Shown: piece after piece, positions 5,159 to 6,211 of the stretch
Numbering within the stretch: position 1 is the stretch's first letter
Layout: the number at the start of each line of letters is the position of its first letter
Assembly (NCBI GenBank): GCA_903923915.1
Contig: CAIXZI010000020.1
Coordinates: forward strand, 1 to 6,211
DNA length: 6,211 nucleotides
Source of the DNA: an uncultured Bacteroidota bacterium
Lineage (GTDB): Bacteria > Bacteroidota > Bacteroidia > B-17B0 > Aurantibacillaceae
Direction of reading: 5' to 3'
The notes under the pieces: generated by a model
The model's database searches: none
What the model was told of the DNA's origin: nothing
The model's input: only the letters and a program-made list of their open reading frames with translations
Program-made: the position numbers and the translations under genes

Positions 5159-6211
5159 ATGAAAAAAATCTATTCTACTATTTTTATTTGTTTTGTTGCG
5201 TTAAATATAATTGCACAAGATAAACCAGATAGCACCTTAAAGCTGGAAGATTTGCAAATGACCAACGCTCCGGGCTTTAGTTTGTTAGATGTTAGTCCTT
5301 CTTCTATAGAGCGCCCGTCAACAACAAAAGCGTTTTCGGCTAGCATAGTAAATGCAATCACTCAAAATAGTGGAATACCACAAAATTATGCGGTTGAGTT
5401 TACTCCTTTTTGGTTTGTATCACATCCTAAATTATCAGCTTTAAAATATTATGGTGTAAAAGAAAACGGAGGTATGAGGCCGTTTTCATCTCTGGGTTTG
5501 TTTTCTGTAAGCTTTGCTTTAATTAATAATCCTAATACAGTACCCGGACAAATTGCGGCGCATAACGTTAGCTTTGGCATACGCACAACGCTGCTTAAAA
5601 TTTACAAGAAAAAAACACGAGATATTTTATTTAAAACCAATTCAGATTGGGTGGGCGCTTTAAAAAGTGCATCCAACACAGGTAACATCAAAGCAAGCGT
5701 TAGTGATATAGATGCCATTGAAGCAAAAGTAAAAGGCAGTCAGTATGGCGATTCTATCAAGGCGCATTTAAAAGACAAACCAATTTTTTCAATAGATGGT
5801 GCATCAGCCTTAAATCTTGCTTTTAGTAATAATAGTTACAGCAGCAACAGATTAAACAGATACGGCGTTTGGCTTAATGCTAATTTATGTTTTGATATAA
5901 GTGGTAAAAATAATACAGGCAAAAACTTTTTTAATATTTATGCCATTGGCAGATACTTTAACAATAGCGATTCTTTAACTACTGATGGAAAATATGTAAA
6001 TGTTGGTTTTTTAGATTATGGCGCTAAAGCTGAATTAGAGTTTAATCGTCTATCAGTTGCTTACGAGTATATACGCAGAGAAACTTCTGAGCCTGCACCA
6101 AATACATTCAAATCGGTTGGTTTAATTAAATACAAAATAAAAGATGGGCTTTATTTAACCGGAGCATTTGGGCAAAACTTCACCAAAGTAAATAACCTAA
6201 TAGCCGTGCTG
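5159..6211 (+). CDS. Exported protein, probable outer-membrane beta-barrel (partial, C-terminus outside window)
   Basis: The frame is open from the ATG at 5159 to the window edge, giving 351 codons without a stop. It begins with a type I signal peptide (MKK, a hydrophobic core over residues 4-18, likely cleavage at IIA-Q, after residue 19). Cys11 sits inside the hydrophobic core with no lipobox, so a lipoprotein is unlikely. The mature N-terminus has APGFSLLDVSPSSIERPST (37-55), a segment I associate with uncharacterised Bacteroidota surface proteins. The rest alternates aromatic and polar strand-like stretches (EFTPFWFV, GLFSVSFALI, SFGIRTTLL, YGVWLNANLCFDI, FFNIYAIGRYF, LSVAYEYIRR, LYLTGAFGQNF), as in outer-membrane barrels. 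A charged insertion at roughly 150-200 may be an extracellular or periplasmic loop. Function and ligand are unknown. It lies 10 bases after the preceding hypothetical gene. Confidence 0.8.
   Translation, partial: MKKIYSTIFICFVALNIIAQDKPDSTLKLEDLQMTNAPGFSLLDVSPSSIERPSTTKAFSASIVNAITQNSGIPQNYAVEFTPFWFVSHPKLSALKYYGVKENGGMRPFSSLGLFSVSFALINNPNTVPGQIAAHNVSFGIRTTLLKIYKKKTRDILFKTNSDWVGALKSASNTGNIKASVSDIDAIEAKVKGSQYGDSIKAHLKDKPIFSIDGASALNLAFSNNSYSSNRLNRYGVWLNANLCFDISGKNNTGKNFFNIYAIGRYFNNSDSLTTDGKYVNVGFLDYGAKAELEFNRLSVAYEYIRRETSEPAPNTFKSVGLIKYKIKDGLYLTGAFGQNFTKVNNLIAVL

Noticed and set aside
5170..5361. 63-residue minus-strand open frame
   Set aside because: Antisense to the signal peptide and early mature part of the exported protein, whose frame is open for 351 codons.

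Overview
The window looks like a chromosomal piece of a Bacteroidota organism. The DNA is AT-rich. Translation starts lack Shine-Dalgarno sequences and sit in A/T-rich leaders. Two matches to the Bacteroidota -7 promoter element TAnnTTTG face outward from the one larger intergenic gap. The last gene encodes an exported protein with the short 'IIAQ' signal-peptide end common in this phylum. I cannot assign a genus. I see no tRNA, rRNA, CRISPR array, insertion sequence or phage gene.

Positions 1-2679 (minus strand) form a tight operon, read right to left: a small acyl carrier protein (ACP), a short-chain dehydrogenase (SDR) with an enoyl-reductase-type active site, a PLP-dependent alpha-oxoamine synthase of the serine palmitoyltransferase (SPT) superfamily, and a second SDR that resembles 3-ketodihydrosphingosine reductase and is cut by the window edge. 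Gaps between these genes are 3, 2 and 10 bases. Positions 2680-2870 are a divergent regulatory region. Positions 2871-4410 (plus strand) hold a second, overlapping gene pair: a crotonase-fold protein closely resembling the PksI/ECH2 decarboxylases of polyketide beta-branching cassettes, and a paralogue of the first enoyl-reductase-like SDR.

Read together, the divergent cluster looks like a lipid-type pathway in which an acyl chain is carried on a dedicated ACP, modified by an ECH2-like enzyme and two enoyl-reductase-like SDRs, condensed with an amino acid by the oxoamine synthase, and reduced at the resulting ketone by the edge SDR. A sphingoid base or sulfonolipid (capnine) base is the most natural product class. 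A link to an iso-branched chain through 3-methylcrotonyl to isovaleryl chemistry is an inference. The HMG-synthase and ECH1 genes such a route would need are not in this window.

Positions 4399-6211 look unrelated to the cluster: a small conserved-looking hypothetical protein on the minus strand that overlaps the preceding SDR gene tail to tail, then on the plus strand an unrecognised 139-residue protein, and 10 bases later an exported, probably outer-membrane beta-barrel protein whose 3' end lies beyond the window.
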